Part shown: positions 38,649 to 46,481 of the stretch, one piece after another
Position numbering within the stretch: the first letter of the stretch is position 1
How the letters are laid out: each line of letters begins with the position of its first letter
NCBI GenBank assembly: GCA_002399735.1
Contig: DHEF01000001.1
Span: 54,934 to 118,933 of the forward strand
Source of the DNA: Chitinophagaceae bacterium UBA4857
GTDB lineage: Bacteria > Bacteroidota > Bacteroidia > Chitinophagales > Chitinophagaceae
DNA: 64,000 bases
Direction: 5' to 3'
Notes under the pieces: generated by a model
Database searches by the model: none
What the model saw: the letters and a program-made list of their open reading frames with translations, nothing else
Told to the model about the DNA's origin: nothing
Made by a program: the position numbers and the translations under genes

Positions 38649-39680
38649 CTACTTAAAATCAAATAACGTGGCTGTAAAATAGCCCCGTTCTTTAGGTTTT
38701 AAAATTACATTCCAGTTACCATTGTAACGTAATAGGGTAGGCACTTGCAGCTTACCGGCCCAGCCAAGTTTTACTTCCATGTTTACATTAAAACTATAAG
38801 CACCGGCTCCATAACTAAGCGCATAGTTACGGGCTAAAATTTCGTAGGTGTTTGCTGCAAACCAGGTTGTCATATTGTCAAAAACAATTTTATCCCGTTG
38901 GCCGCCGCTTAAATTTTCTTTTGCTTTTATGCTAAAAATATAACAGTCTTTACCATCGTAAGTACCCGCATCTACTTGCATATCGTAATAAGCAGCAATG
39001 TCCGGATCAAAAATATTACTCTTATCACCCATAAAAGGTATGCCGGTTATTTTTTTACCCGGATTAAAAAACAACATCTTCAATTGTTCCTTCCGTTTAT
39101 CCATGCCGCTTTTATTGCGTGGATTAATGGTGCTCCCTTTTACAATATTATTTTCACCGCAAATGGGAGTTTGGGCAAAAAACAGGCTGGCATATAACTC
39201 CGCTGTGTAATAATTATAATTACCTTTTTTATCATAAAAATCGCCGGTAATATTTTCTTCATCAACATGCGTTAAACGGCAACGGTTGGTAATAACCTGT
39301 CGGGTACGGCTGTTTAAACTCGCTTCTACTTTACTACCACTTTTATTGGTCATGGTAATACTATTTAACGATGTAAAGTTTAGTATGCGTAGGTTTTTAA
39401 ATGCTTTGTAAAAAGTAGTGTCTTCCTTAACCCGTTTAATAAAATTGGGTACATTAAATTCCTTGCTCATTACCACATCCGTAAGCGTAATCATACGAGC
39501 TAACCGTGCATTCTCAATAGAATCAATTTCCTGCGCAAAAATGTTTACGCCAAATAAGCATATAGCAAATAAAAGGGATAAAAGCCTCCCCCAACCCCTC
39601 CGAAAGAGGGGTTTTAGTTGCTGCTGTTTTGTAGCAGCACTATTTTTGGGGATGGTATTTTTTTTTGTAATCAACTGCAT
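38649..39680 (-). CDS. Secreted protein of unknown function, 5' end rebuilt by repeat R2
   Basis: 343 residues if translation starts at the ATG ending at 39680; ATG 39692 is an alternative, and the frame is open to 39788. A signal peptide (LLSLLFAICLFGVNIFAQ) is preceded by an n-region KPLFRRGWGR that is encoded by repeat R2 (39584-39615). There is no start codon between R2 and the hydrophobic core, so the repeat is translated or the annotated start lies upstream of it. The mature part is beta-rich (YDMQVDAGTYDGKDCYIFSIKAK) and ends GYFTATLFDFK. No family recognised; a periplasmic or outer-membrane role is inferred from the signal peptide. Confidence 0.7.
   Translation of the reverse strand: MQLITKKNTIPKNSAATKQQQLKPLFRRGWGRLLSLLFAICLFGVNIFAQEIDSIENARLARMITLTDVVMSKEFNVPNFIKRVKEDTTFYKAFKNLRILNFTSLNSITMTNKSGSKVEASLNSRTRQVITNRCRLTHVDEENITGDFYDKKGNYNYYTAELYASLFFAQTPICGENNIVKGSTINPRNKSGMDKRKEQLKMLFFNPGKKITGIPFMGDKSNIFDPDIAAYYDMQVDAGTYDGKDCYIFSIKAKENLSGGQRDKIVFDNMTTWFAANTYEILARNYALSYGAGAYSFNVNMEVKLGWAGKLQVPTLLRYNGNWNVILKPKERGYFTATLFDFK
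39584..39615 (-). repeat. R2 hairpin repeat, copy 2, inside a coding frame
   Basis: Minus strand AAAACCCCTCTTTCGGAGGG continues to GGGGGAGGC. It encodes the n-region KPLFRRGWGR of the signal peptide of the gene at 38649-39680. Confidence 0.6.
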
Positions 39681-39790
39681 TGCTACTATCATCGGCTGTT
39701 GTAACCCGATAGGGTTGGGCTTGCGTTTATTTCCACCGGAAATAAACGCAAGACTCTCAATTGTACGTTCGGTAATTCTATTGGGCAATG
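39672..39790 (+). repeat. R1 intergenic repeat, copy 11, with hairpin insert
   Basis: Has the GCATTGCTACTATCATCG and GGTAATTCTATTGGGCA ends, but the core is replaced by a perfect 15-bp hairpin (39720-39734 with 39738-39752). Confidence 0.55.
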
Positions 39791-39806
39791 TGCAAGTGTT
39801 TTTGTC

Positions 39807-40268
39807 TTATTCGACTGTTACAACTGGTTGAGTTTTTGCTTTTCTTCTGTTGCGTATTAATAACCTTAGATGTAAGAATAACGCGGAAAAAGGTATGGCA
39901 ATTATATATAAATCAATAGGAGTAAATACTTCCAAACTACCTAAAATTACTCGTTCGGTTGCATATGCACTGGCAATAGCAAGTATAATAGTTGCTGTTT
40001 TGTCGAAAGCAACACTCGCATTTAGTAATAAGACACCTCTATAAATTAACCAGACTACAATTAATGCAGGTAAGGAAAATAAAAAGCTGAAGCCCACTAA
40101 CGAAAATATACTAATGAACGGTGCAATAATTAAGCTTGTTAAATCTTGCCAGATTCTGGCTTGAAGCAACCAATGAACCGAGAGAAATAAAGAACCAAAT
40201 GTAAATGTACAGACCCACAATTTCAACGGATAATTCAAATCTTTTTCCATCGACTTTTCTTTTTCCAT
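39807..40268 (-). CDS. Small polytopic membrane protein of unknown function
   Basis: 153 residues from the ATG at 40268 (MEKEKSMEKDLNYPL); a Met seven codons in is also possible. The frame extends to a TTG at 40280. About four membrane segments (about 18-36, 42-75 as two, 90-110, 117-133) and a basic C-terminus RNRRKAKTQP. It lies downstream of def on the same strand, with an AT-rich spacer of about 50 bases. No family recognised. Confidence 0.6.
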   Translation of the reverse strand: MEKEKSMEKDLNYPLKLWVCTFTFGSLFLSVHWLLQARIWQDLTSLIIAPFISIFSLVGFSFLFSLPALIVVWLIYRGVLLLNASVAFDKTATIILAIASAYATERVILGSLEVFTPIDLYIIAIPFSALFLHLRLLIRNRRKAKTQPVVTVE

Positions 40269-40318
40269 CGCATGTATCAATTACCAAATTATCAAATCCT
40301 CAAATCTCCAAATTAGCC

Positions 40319-40900
40319 TTATCCAGGAAACGACATCTTATAATCCACTCTCACTTTACCTTTAGAAATATCGGCCAGTTTGCCTTTCATTAGTTTACGT
40401 TTCAATGGCGATATATAATCAATAAACAATTTACCTTCCAGGTGGTCGTATTCGTGTAAGATAACACGGGCACTTAAACCCACAAAAGTTTCGGTAAATA
40501 CTTCAAAGTTTTCGTTTACATATTCCAATGTAACGCTTTCGGGACGTTTAACATCTTCCCGTATTTTGGGTATGCTTAAACAACCTTCGTTGTATGCCCA
40601 AGGTTCGCCATCCAGTTCTACAACATGGGCATTAATAAATACTTTTTTTATGCCAGTATCACCGGGAAATTCTTTCTTTTCGGCCGCATCCATGTTTTCA
40701 AACATCTGAGCAGTATCTACCACAAACAAACGGATACTGCGGTTAATTTGCGGGGCAGCCAAGCCTACGCCATTACTGGAGTACATGGTTTGCCACATAT
40801 CTTCAATCAGTTTATCCAGAGCCGGGTAATCGGCATCAATATCTTTTGCTACTTCTCTTAAAACCGGATGCCCGTATGCTACTATCGGAAGAATTGTCAT
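40319..40900 (-). CDS. def: Peptide deformylase
   Basis: 193 residues. All three signature motifs are present: GVGLAAPQ (44-51), EGCLS (105-109, metal ligand C107) and HEYDH (149-153, ligands H149 and H153, catalytic E150). Removes the formyl group from nascent N-terminal Met. A -7 element TATCTTTG lies 23 bases upstream of the start codon. The length is typical. Confidence 0.96.
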   Translation of the reverse strand: MTILPIVAYGHPVLREVAKDIDADYPALDKLIEDMWQTMYSSNGVGLAAPQINRSIRLFVVDTAQMFENMDAAEKKEFPGDTGIKKVFINAHVVELDGEPWAYNEGCLSIPKIREDVKRPESVTLEYVNENFEVFTETFVGLSARVILHEYDHLEGKLFIDYISPLKRKLMKGKLADISKGKVRVDYKMSFPG

Positions 40901-40923
40901 TTTTTCAACTTTTGTTCAATGTG

Positions 40924-40931
40924 CAAAGATA
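40924..40931 (-). promoter_or_regulatory. Candidate -7 element of def
   Basis: On the minus strand the bases read TATCTTTG, an exact match to TAnnTTTG, 23 bases before the def ATG. Confidence 0.5.
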
Positions 40932-41137
40932 GTAAGACAATTTGGTAATGTGCTGTTGAAAGCTAAACGCTTAACGCATAAAGCTTAAAGCAGAAAGCTG
41001 AAAGCAAATGTGCTGATGTGCTAATATGCTGATGTGCTAATGAAAACAACCATAGTATTACACGATGCTGATTAGGGATTGAAAGCTAAAAGCTTAACGC
41101 ATTGTATAATTGGGATAGCTTATTTATTAAAGCTTTT

Positions 41138-41168
41138 AAAGCCCCTCCTTCGGAAGGGTTTGGGGAGG
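41138..41168 (+). repeat. R2 hairpin repeat, copy 3
   Basis: AAAGCCCCTCCTTCGGAAGG then GTTTGGGGAGG; directly followed by R1 copy 12. Confidence 0.6.
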
Positions 41169-41170
41169 CC

Positions 41171-41250
41171 GTTGATTAGCGATATGCTGTTGAACGGAGC
41201 GTCGCAAGGGACGATGATCTGTGTTACTGAAGCTGGTAACATAAAAATAA
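41171..41250 (-). repeat. R1 intergenic repeat, copy 12 (reverse)
   Basis: GATTAGCGATATGCTG, core variant AACGGAGCGTCGCAAGGGAC, end AGCTGGTAACATAAAAA; directly follows repeat R2. Confidence 0.65.
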
Positions 41251-41308
41251 ATGCCGGAATGTTAAAGATTTCAAAAAGCAAAAAGGGTTTGTGTAAGCGC
41301 AACTAAAA

Positions 41309-43027
41309 ATGCATCCTGTAAAAAAACAGCGTATGTATAAAATATTATTAGGGGTAGGACTGGCTTTTTCGCAAGTGGCAATGGCACAGGATACAGCCCG
41401 TATAGATGCATCATTATCAACAGCAACCGTGTACTTTGGTTATGGTGCCGAGTTAACGCATCAGGCAAAAGTACCGGTAAGCACCGCCACCCGTTTTATT
41501 GTTATAAATAAATTAAGCACCAGTATTGATTTAAGCAGCTTGCAAATAAGTTGCCCGGAAGATGTGGCTTTATTGTCGCATAAGTTTTCGGTTTTTTACC
41601 CTAATAGGCAAGTGGTGGAAATACCTAAATGGCAAACGCAATTGGAGGATAGCATTAACCGCATGCAAACAAATATTGGTAAAATAAAAAACACCATTAC
41701 TATTGAACAGGAAACGCTGGCTTACTCCGGCAAAATAATTGAACAGGCCGTTGCTAACAATGGTACCCGTGTAAGTACCAGTGCCGAGTTGTTAAAGCTG
41801 GTTGATTTTCATAATGCAAAAATTGAAAAATCGAAAACCGCTATTTACAACCACGAGCAAAACATTATGGCAATTAATAAAAAAATTGCTGATACCCGCG
41901 TTACACTTATTAAAATGCAACAACAAAATATTGATAATGCACAACCCTACGGCCAGCTGGTATTGCAGGTAATGAACAAACGTGGTGGTGAAATTCCGTT
42001 AGCATTATCTTATTACACCGCTAATGCAGGTTGGACGCCGGTTTACGATGTACGGGTAAACTCAAAAACCAATAAAATGAAACTGGTGTACAAAGCATCG
42101 GTTACACAAAGCACCGGTATTAACTGGCGCAATACTAAACTTACCTTAAGCACCGGCACTCCTAATTTTGGAGTGGTGGCACCGGTATTATCGCCATGGC
42201 AATTACAATTATATGTACCTGGTTTGTATAACGATTTACAACGCAGGGCTATGATTGGTAACTCGCAACGGAATGTGTTGCAATCTTATGCAAAAGATGA
42301 AGCATTGAGTGAAGTTTTAGTGGGAAAAGTGGCCGGTATACAACTGGAGAAAAAGTATAATGACGACACTATTTCGCCATCTTCTATACAACAATACACT
42401 ACCTTAAACGAAGGTCAGTTAAACACCAATTTTGAAATTGATTTGCCTTACGATATTCAAAGCGATGGACAAATACATAACGTAACTATTAAGGACGAAG
42501 AAATAAACAGCATTTTAAAAAACTATGGTGTGCCGCGGGTTGATAAAGATGCTTATTTATTAGCCGAGATTGCTAACTGGCAAAACTTGGATTTATTACC
42601 CGGCGAAGCCAATATTATTATGGATGATACTTATATTGGTAAATCGCAGATTGACCCTAACACTACCGCCGATACTTTAAATTTATCCTTAGGCCGTGAT
42701 AGAAGGGTGGCTATTAAACGTTCCTTAATAAAAGAGTTAAGCAGCATTAAGACCAGTGGTAAGGATAACCGTCAGCAATTTACGTACGAAGTAATCATTA
42801 AAAACAATAAACTAACCGATGTAAACCTCTTGCTAAAAGATCAGTTTCCGTTAAGTGGTATTAAAGAAGTAGAAGTAAAATTAGATGAAGATGGTGGCGC
42901 CACTGTTAACGAAGAAACAGGTGTACTTACCTGGAAAATAGATTTAAAACCCGGCGAAAGTAAAAAAGTACGTTTTAGTTATACCGTTAAATATCCCAAA
43001 GATAAACGCATTGTAAACCTTAAATAG
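41309..43027 (+). CDS. DUF4139 / MuiA-like secreted protein
   Basis: 572 residues. Signal peptide about 9-26 (MYKILLGVGLAFSQVAMAQ); a second Met at residue 9 could be the true start. The N-terminal domain (ASLSTATVYFGYGAELTHQA) is of DUF4140 type, followed by a coiled coil (about 110-210). The DUF4139 domain begins at SYYTANAGWTPVYDVRV and ends with LKPGESKKVRFSYTVKYPKD. Inside it is a stretch LVGKVAGIQLEKK resembling the plug of SusC-type receptors. Related proteins are called mucoidy inhibitor A; the biochemical function is not established. Confidence 0.8.
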   Translation: MHPVKKQRMYKILLGVGLAFSQVAMAQDTARIDASLSTATVYFGYGAELTHQAKVPVSTATRFIVINKLSTSIDLSSLQISCPEDVALLSHKFSVFYPNRQVVEIPKWQTQLEDSINRMQTNIGKIKNTITIEQETLAYSGKIIEQAVANNGTRVSTSAELLKLVDFHNAKIEKSKTAIYNHEQNIMAINKKIADTRVTLIKMQQQNIDNAQPYGQLVLQVMNKRGGEIPLALSYYTANAGWTPVYDVRVNSKTNKMKLVYKASVTQSTGINWRNTKLTLSTGTPNFGVVAPVLSPWQLQLYVPGLYNDLQRRAMIGNSQRNVLQSYAKDEALSEVLVGKVAGIQLEKKYNDDTISPSSIQQYTTLNEGQLNTNFEIDLPYDIQSDGQIHNVTIKDEEINSILKNYGVPRVDKDAYLLAEIANWQNLDLLPGEANIIMDDTYIGKSQIDPNTTADTLNLSLGRDRRVAIKRSLIKELSSIKTSGKDNRQQFTYEVIIKNNKLTDVNLLLKDQFPLSGIKEVEVKLDEDGGATVNEETGVLTWKIDLKPGESKKVRFSYTVKYPKDKRIVNLK

Positions 43028-43039
43028 CCACATTTCATT

Positions 43040-43047
43040 TACTTTTG
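43040..43047 (+). promoter_or_regulatory. Candidate -7 element of the TrmH-family gene
   Basis: TACTTTTG matches TAnnTTTG and ends only 4 bases before the ATG at 43052. The predicted mRNA would be leaderless or nearly so. Confidence 0.5.
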
Positions 43048-43051
43048 CGCC

Positions 43052-43591
43052 ATGCGAAAACTAAGCATGGACGAACTAGGCCGTATGACTGTTGATGAAT
43101 TTAAACAGTCGCAAAAACTACCCATTATTGTGGTGCTGGAAAACATACGCAGCGCTTACAATGTGGGTAGTGTTTTTCGTACGGGTGATGCCTTTTTATT
43201 GGAGGCAGTTTATATTATTGGCTACTCGGCCGTACCGCCACATAAAGAAATTAAAAAGACTGCCCTTGGTGCCGAGGAATCGGTAACCTGGAAACACTTT
43301 GCTAAAACCAGCGAAGCCATTGCGCAATTGCGTGCCGATGGTTATACTGTGTATGCGGTGGAACAAGTCGAAGGCAGCATTAGCCTTGAAAATATTAAAC
43401 AAGCCGAAGGCGAAAAAGTAGCGGTTATTTTAGGTAACGAAGTAACGGGTGTAGAGCAGGATACCATTGCTGCATGCGATGGGTGTATCGAGATTCCTCA
43501 ACTTGGTATGAAACACTCCTTAAACATTGCCACGGCAGCAGGTGTGGTACTATGGGAATTAGTACGGAAGAGATTGATACAACAGGATTAA
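43052..43591 (+). CDS. TrmH/SpoU-family RNA 2'-O-methyltransferase
   Basis: 179 residues, a minimal SPOUT enzyme without an N-terminal RNA-binding domain. Motif 1 VLENIRSAYNVGSVFRTGDAF, motif 2 VAVILGNEVTGV and motif 3 IPQLGMKHSLNIATAAG are all present, forming the trefoil-knot SAM site. The likely target is a tRNA or rRNA ribose; TrmL- and TrmH-type enzymes both fit. It lies 24 bases after the DUF4139 gene but has its own -7 element in that gap. Confidence 0.88.
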   Translation: MRKLSMDELGRMTVDEFKQSQKLPIIVVLENIRSAYNVGSVFRTGDAFLLEAVYIIGYSAVPPHKEIKKTALGAEESVTWKHFAKTSEAIAQLRADGYTVYAVEQVEGSISLENIKQAEGEKVAVILGNEVTGVEQDTIAACDGCIEIPQLGMKHSLNIATAAGVVLWELVRKRLIQQD

Positions 43592-43670
43592 TTTTGTTAC
43601 CAGCTTTTGTTCCCTGATTGAGCTGACGTTGCGACGCTCCGTTCATCGTTCCGTTCGCTAATCAACATCT
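43592..43670 (+). repeat. R1 intergenic repeat, copy 13
   Basis: Directly after the TrmH-family stop: TTTTGTTACCAGCTTTTG, core CGTTGCGACGCTCCGTTC, end GTTCGCTAATCAACAT. An R4-like GAACTTCTGGAACATTTGAA stretch follows (43703-43750). Confidence 0.65.
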
Positions 43671-43780
43671 GAGTTAAATGTTATTAGTTAAACGTTAATC
43701 GTATGAAGAACATTGAACTTCTGGAACATTTGAACCTTTGGAATGTTTAATATGCATGAACCAAGAACTTTTATAAAACT

Positions 43781-44731
43781 ATGTCTGCCAAAAAATACTT
43801 AAGCCTCATAAAATTTTCGCATACCATTTTTGCAATGCCCTTTGCATTAATTGGTTTTTTTATCGCTATACGTCCGGTATGGCCCATGTATTTCAGCGGT
43901 ACAGCCGACTATGAATTTTTTATATTTTCAGCCAGTGATGATAATGATATGCTGAATAATTATCCCGATGATTTAGGCCAACTGCTCATTCGTTTTGCGT
44001 TGGTAATACTGTGTATGATTTTTGCCCGTAGTGCAGCCATGGCGTTTAACCGTTATCTGGACCGACATTTTGATGCGAAAAATCCTCGTACTGCTATTCG
44101 TGAAATTCCTGCCGGGATATTAAAGGCTAATAATGTATTGTTTTTTACAATTATTAGCAGTGTATTATTTGTGGTTTGTACATTTTTTATTAATCGTATA
44201 TGTTTTTATTTATCGCCGGTGGCCTTGGCTGCAGTGTTGGGGTATAGCTATACCAAAAGGTTTACTGCACTTTGTCATTTAGTATTAGGTGTGGGTTTAG
44301 CATTAGCACCTATTGGTGCTTATCTGGCAGTAACAGGTCATTTTGCTTTATTGCCATTACTGTTTTCCTTTACTGTTCTGTTTTGGGTAAGCGGCTTCGA
44401 TATTATTTATGCCTTACAGGATGTTGATTTTGATAAGTCGCAAAACCTGAACTCTATTCCATCCTGGTTGGGCAAAACAAAAGCTCTATATTTTTCACGG
44501 GCATTACATATATTAAGTGCAGCTTGTGTAATAATAGCGGGTTGGTATGGTGGTTTTGGGTGGTTGTACTGGATAGGTGTGACCGTGTTTGTTAGTATGT
44601 TAGTGTATCAGCAAACTATTGTAAAACCCAACGATCTTAGCCGCGTTAATATAGCATTTATGACAGCTAACGGTATTGCATCGGTAGTGTTTGCTGTTTT
44701 TGTAATAGCCGATTTATTTATAAAATTTTAA
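43781..44731 (+). CDS. UbiA-family prenyltransferase (quinone biosynthesis)
   Basis: 316 residues, about eight membrane segments. Both metal-binding motifs are present: NRYLDRHFD (residues 90-98) and DVDFDKSQ later, followed by LNSIPSWLG. The pattern is that of UbiA/MqnP-type enzymes rather than MenA. An acidic stretch of about 35 residues between membrane segments 1 and 2 (about 33-67) appears to be an insertion relative to typical family members. The enzyme attaches a polyprenyl chain to an aromatic acid. The next gene follows after 11 bases. Confidence 0.85.
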   Translation: MSAKKYLSLIKFSHTIFAMPFALIGFFIAIRPVWPMYFSGTADYEFFIFSASDDNDMLNNYPDDLGQLLIRFALVILCMIFARSAAMAFNRYLDRHFDAKNPRTAIREIPAGILKANNVLFFTIISSVLFVVCTFFINRICFYLSPVALAAVLGYSYTKRFTALCHLVLGVGLALAPIGAYLAVTGHFALLPLLFSFTVLFWVSGFDIIYALQDVDFDKSQNLNSIPSWLGKTKALYFSRALHILSAACVIIAGWYGGFGWLYWIGVTVFVSMLVYQQTIVKPNDLSRVNIAFMTANGIASVVFAVFVIADLFIKF

Positions 44732-44742
44732 TACCTCAACAT

Positions 44743-45150
44743 TTGGCACGTATTCTGGCAATAGATTATGGTTTAAAGCGTACCGGCCTTGCCGTAACCG
44801 ACCCCATGCAAATAATAGCAACCGGTTTAACCACTGTTGATTCAAGAGAACTGATGGCTTACCTGAAAAAGTATTTTGCACAGGAGCAGGTGGAGTTAAT
44901 TATTATTGGAGAACCTAAAAACCTGGATGATAGTGATACACATGCTACGCCATTAGTGGCTAACTGTATAAAACAATTACAAAAAAACTTTCCCAATATA
45001 CCTGTGCAAACCGTGGATGAACGTTATACTTCTAAAATGGCCAAGGATGCCATGTTGGAAATGGGGCTAAAAAAAGGCCAGCGACGTAACAAAGCATTGG
45101 TAGATGAAATAGCTGCTACTATTATGTTACAGGAATATATGAACAGGTAA
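44743..45150 (+). CDS. ruvX: RuvX/YqgF-family Holliday junction resolvase-like protein
   Basis: 135 residues, starting with TTG at 44743 (MARILAIDYGLKRTGLAVTD). This N-terminal stretch is the RNase H-like first strand with the catalytic Asp. IIGEPKNLDDS, TVDERYTSKMA and a C-terminal DEIAATIMLQEYM complete the family pattern. The family is implicated in 16S rRNA processing and Holliday junction cleavage. It lies 11 bases after the UbiA-family gene and is co-transcribed with it. Confidence 0.88.
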   Translation: MARILAIDYGLKRTGLAVTDPMQIIATGLTTVDSRELMAYLKKYFAQEQVELIIIGEPKNLDDSDTHATPLVANCIKQLQKNFPNIPVQTVDERYTSKMAKDAMLEMGLKKGQRRNKALVDEIAATIMLQEYMNR

Positions 45151-45264
45151 CGGGAAAAGTTAAATTTGAGCGCCACGCCTTTTAATGGTTACCATACAAT
45201 ATAAAACTCTCACCGCCAAACTGTATCTTTACAGTTGCTTATTTATCCAATAATAGCCTGTAAT

Positions 45265-46356
45265 ATGATGCAAATAAAAAAGCTGTTAGGTCTGTTGTTA
45301 CTTTGTTGCATAAGTATTTTTGCAGCAGCCCAACAATTTCAAATATCCGGGAGCATTCAGGGATTAAAGCCTAATGCAACAGTTTCACTTACTGATTTAA
45401 ATAACCCAAATGATACCTTGGCGAAAGCCCGGATTATTAATAACTGGTTTGTACTAAAAGGCAAACTAAAGGAGCCATCTTTATTAGCTATAAACTTACC
45501 GGGAGGCAAAAAGCAGAATATATTTGTAGGCAACGAAAAACTTAAGATAACCGGCAGTTTAAATAATTTAAATAACTGGCGTTATAGTGGATCCGCTACA
45601 CAAAATTCTTTTGTGGCTTTTCAAAAACAATTTCCGCCAAAATTTGACAAGGTGAATAGTTATGCCATGCGAATGCGTTCTGGTGAGCAAGATGAAGCTT
45701 TAAGAATAAACCTGCAATTGTTAACCGATTCAATTGATCAACAGGTTGATTCATTTATAAAAAAATACGCCTATTCAGCAGTGAGCCCGTTTTTGTTATT
45801 GGTTGTATTAAATTTAAATAATGATGTAAGTGTATTAGAGCAGCGCTTACAACAATTACAACCCAATGCGGTTAACAATGCATATGGTAAATATTTACAA
45901 TCATATGTTGACAATGAAAAGGGAACGGCAATTGGTTCCATTGCCAAAGACTTTACTCAGGCTGATACATTAGGGCAGCCGGTAACATTATCTTCTTTCC
46001 GTGGTAAATATGTATTACTTGATTTTTGGGCCAGTTGGTGCGGACCATGTCGACAGGAAAATCCGAATGTGGTAAGAAACTTTCAAAAGTTTAAAGACAA
46101 AAATTTTACTGTGTTAGGTGTATCGTTGGATAATCCCGGACAAAAGCAGAGGTGGCTTGATGCTATTAAAATGGATAACCTCACCTGGACAAATGTAAGT
46201 GATTTGCAAGGGTGGGGTAATGTAGTGGCACAACAATATAAAGTGCAGGGAATACCACAGAATTTTTTATTAGGACCTGATGGTACCATATTGGCAAAAA
46301 ATTTACGTGGCCCGGATTTGGAAATGAAATTATGTGAGTTATTGGGGTGTGAATAG
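45265..46356 (+). CDS. TlpA-like thioredoxin with DUF4369-type N-terminal domain
   Basis: 363 residues from ATG 45265 (a second ATG follows at once). The frame is open to a TTG at 45235, but the signal peptide (IKKLLGLLLLCCISIFAAAQ) fixes the start. The N-terminal domain (about 22-115, FQISGSIQGLKPNATVSL) is of DUF4369 type. The C-terminal thioredoxin domain has WASWCGPCRQENP as its redox site and the cis-Pro loop VQGIPQNFLLG. Such proteins are periplasmic disulfide reductases in Bacteroidota. A TATCTTTA element (45224-45231) is a near match to the -7 consensus, and a strong terminator follows. Confidence 0.88.
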   Translation: MMQIKKLLGLLLLCCISIFAAAQQFQISGSIQGLKPNATVSLTDLNNPNDTLAKARIINNWFVLKGKLKEPSLLAINLPGGKKQNIFVGNEKLKITGSLNNLNNWRYSGSATQNSFVAFQKQFPPKFDKVNSYAMRMRSGEQDEALRINLQLLTDSIDQQVDSFIKKYAYSAVSPFLLLVVLNLNNDVSVLEQRLQQLQPNAVNNAYGKYLQSYVDNEKGTAIGSIAKDFTQADTLGQPVTLSSFRGKYVLLDFWASWCGPCRQENPNVVRNFQKFKDKNFTVLGVSLDNPGQKQRWLDAIKMDNLTWTNVSDLQGWGNVVAQQYKVQGIPQNFLLGPDGTILAKNLRGPDLEMKLCELLGCE

Positions 46357-46373
46357 TTTAATTGCAACACGAT

Positions 46374-46416
46374 AAAAGCAAACGCTTGTTTTAATAAAAC
46401 AGGCGTTTGCTTTTTA
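46374..46416. terminator. Bidirectional intrinsic terminator
   Basis: A 15-bp stem (46378-46392 with 46396-46410, one G-T pair), a 3-base loop, an A tract before and a T tract after. It serves the thioredoxin gene, and from the other side could serve the convergent T9SS gene ending at 46482. Confidence 0.85.
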
Positions 46417-46481
46417 TAAGAGTAAAAATGTATAATAGTTAATATACTGCTGGCAGCCCCCATTTTTTTATTGCTAATTGT

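Larger units (their letters stand above)
40901..41308. other. 408-base gap between def and the DUF4139 gene
   Basis: Contains the def promoter element (40924-40931), short AAGCTTAACGC-type repeats (40957-41006 and 41080-41104), a GCTGATGTGCTAAT direct repeat (about 41010-41041), repeat R2 (41138-41168) and an R1 copy (41171-41250). No gene seen. Confidence 0.55.

Noticed and set aside
39681..39788. Longer N-terminus of the secreted protein gene to 39788
   Set aside because: This part is R1 repeat sequence with a hairpin; ATG 39680 or 39692 already provides a start upstream of the signal peptide.
41005..41045. Direct repeats GCTGATGTGCTAAT as a possible CRISPR array
   Set aside because: Units are too short, spacing is irregular, and similar AT-rich stretches occur in other gaps; there are no cas genes.
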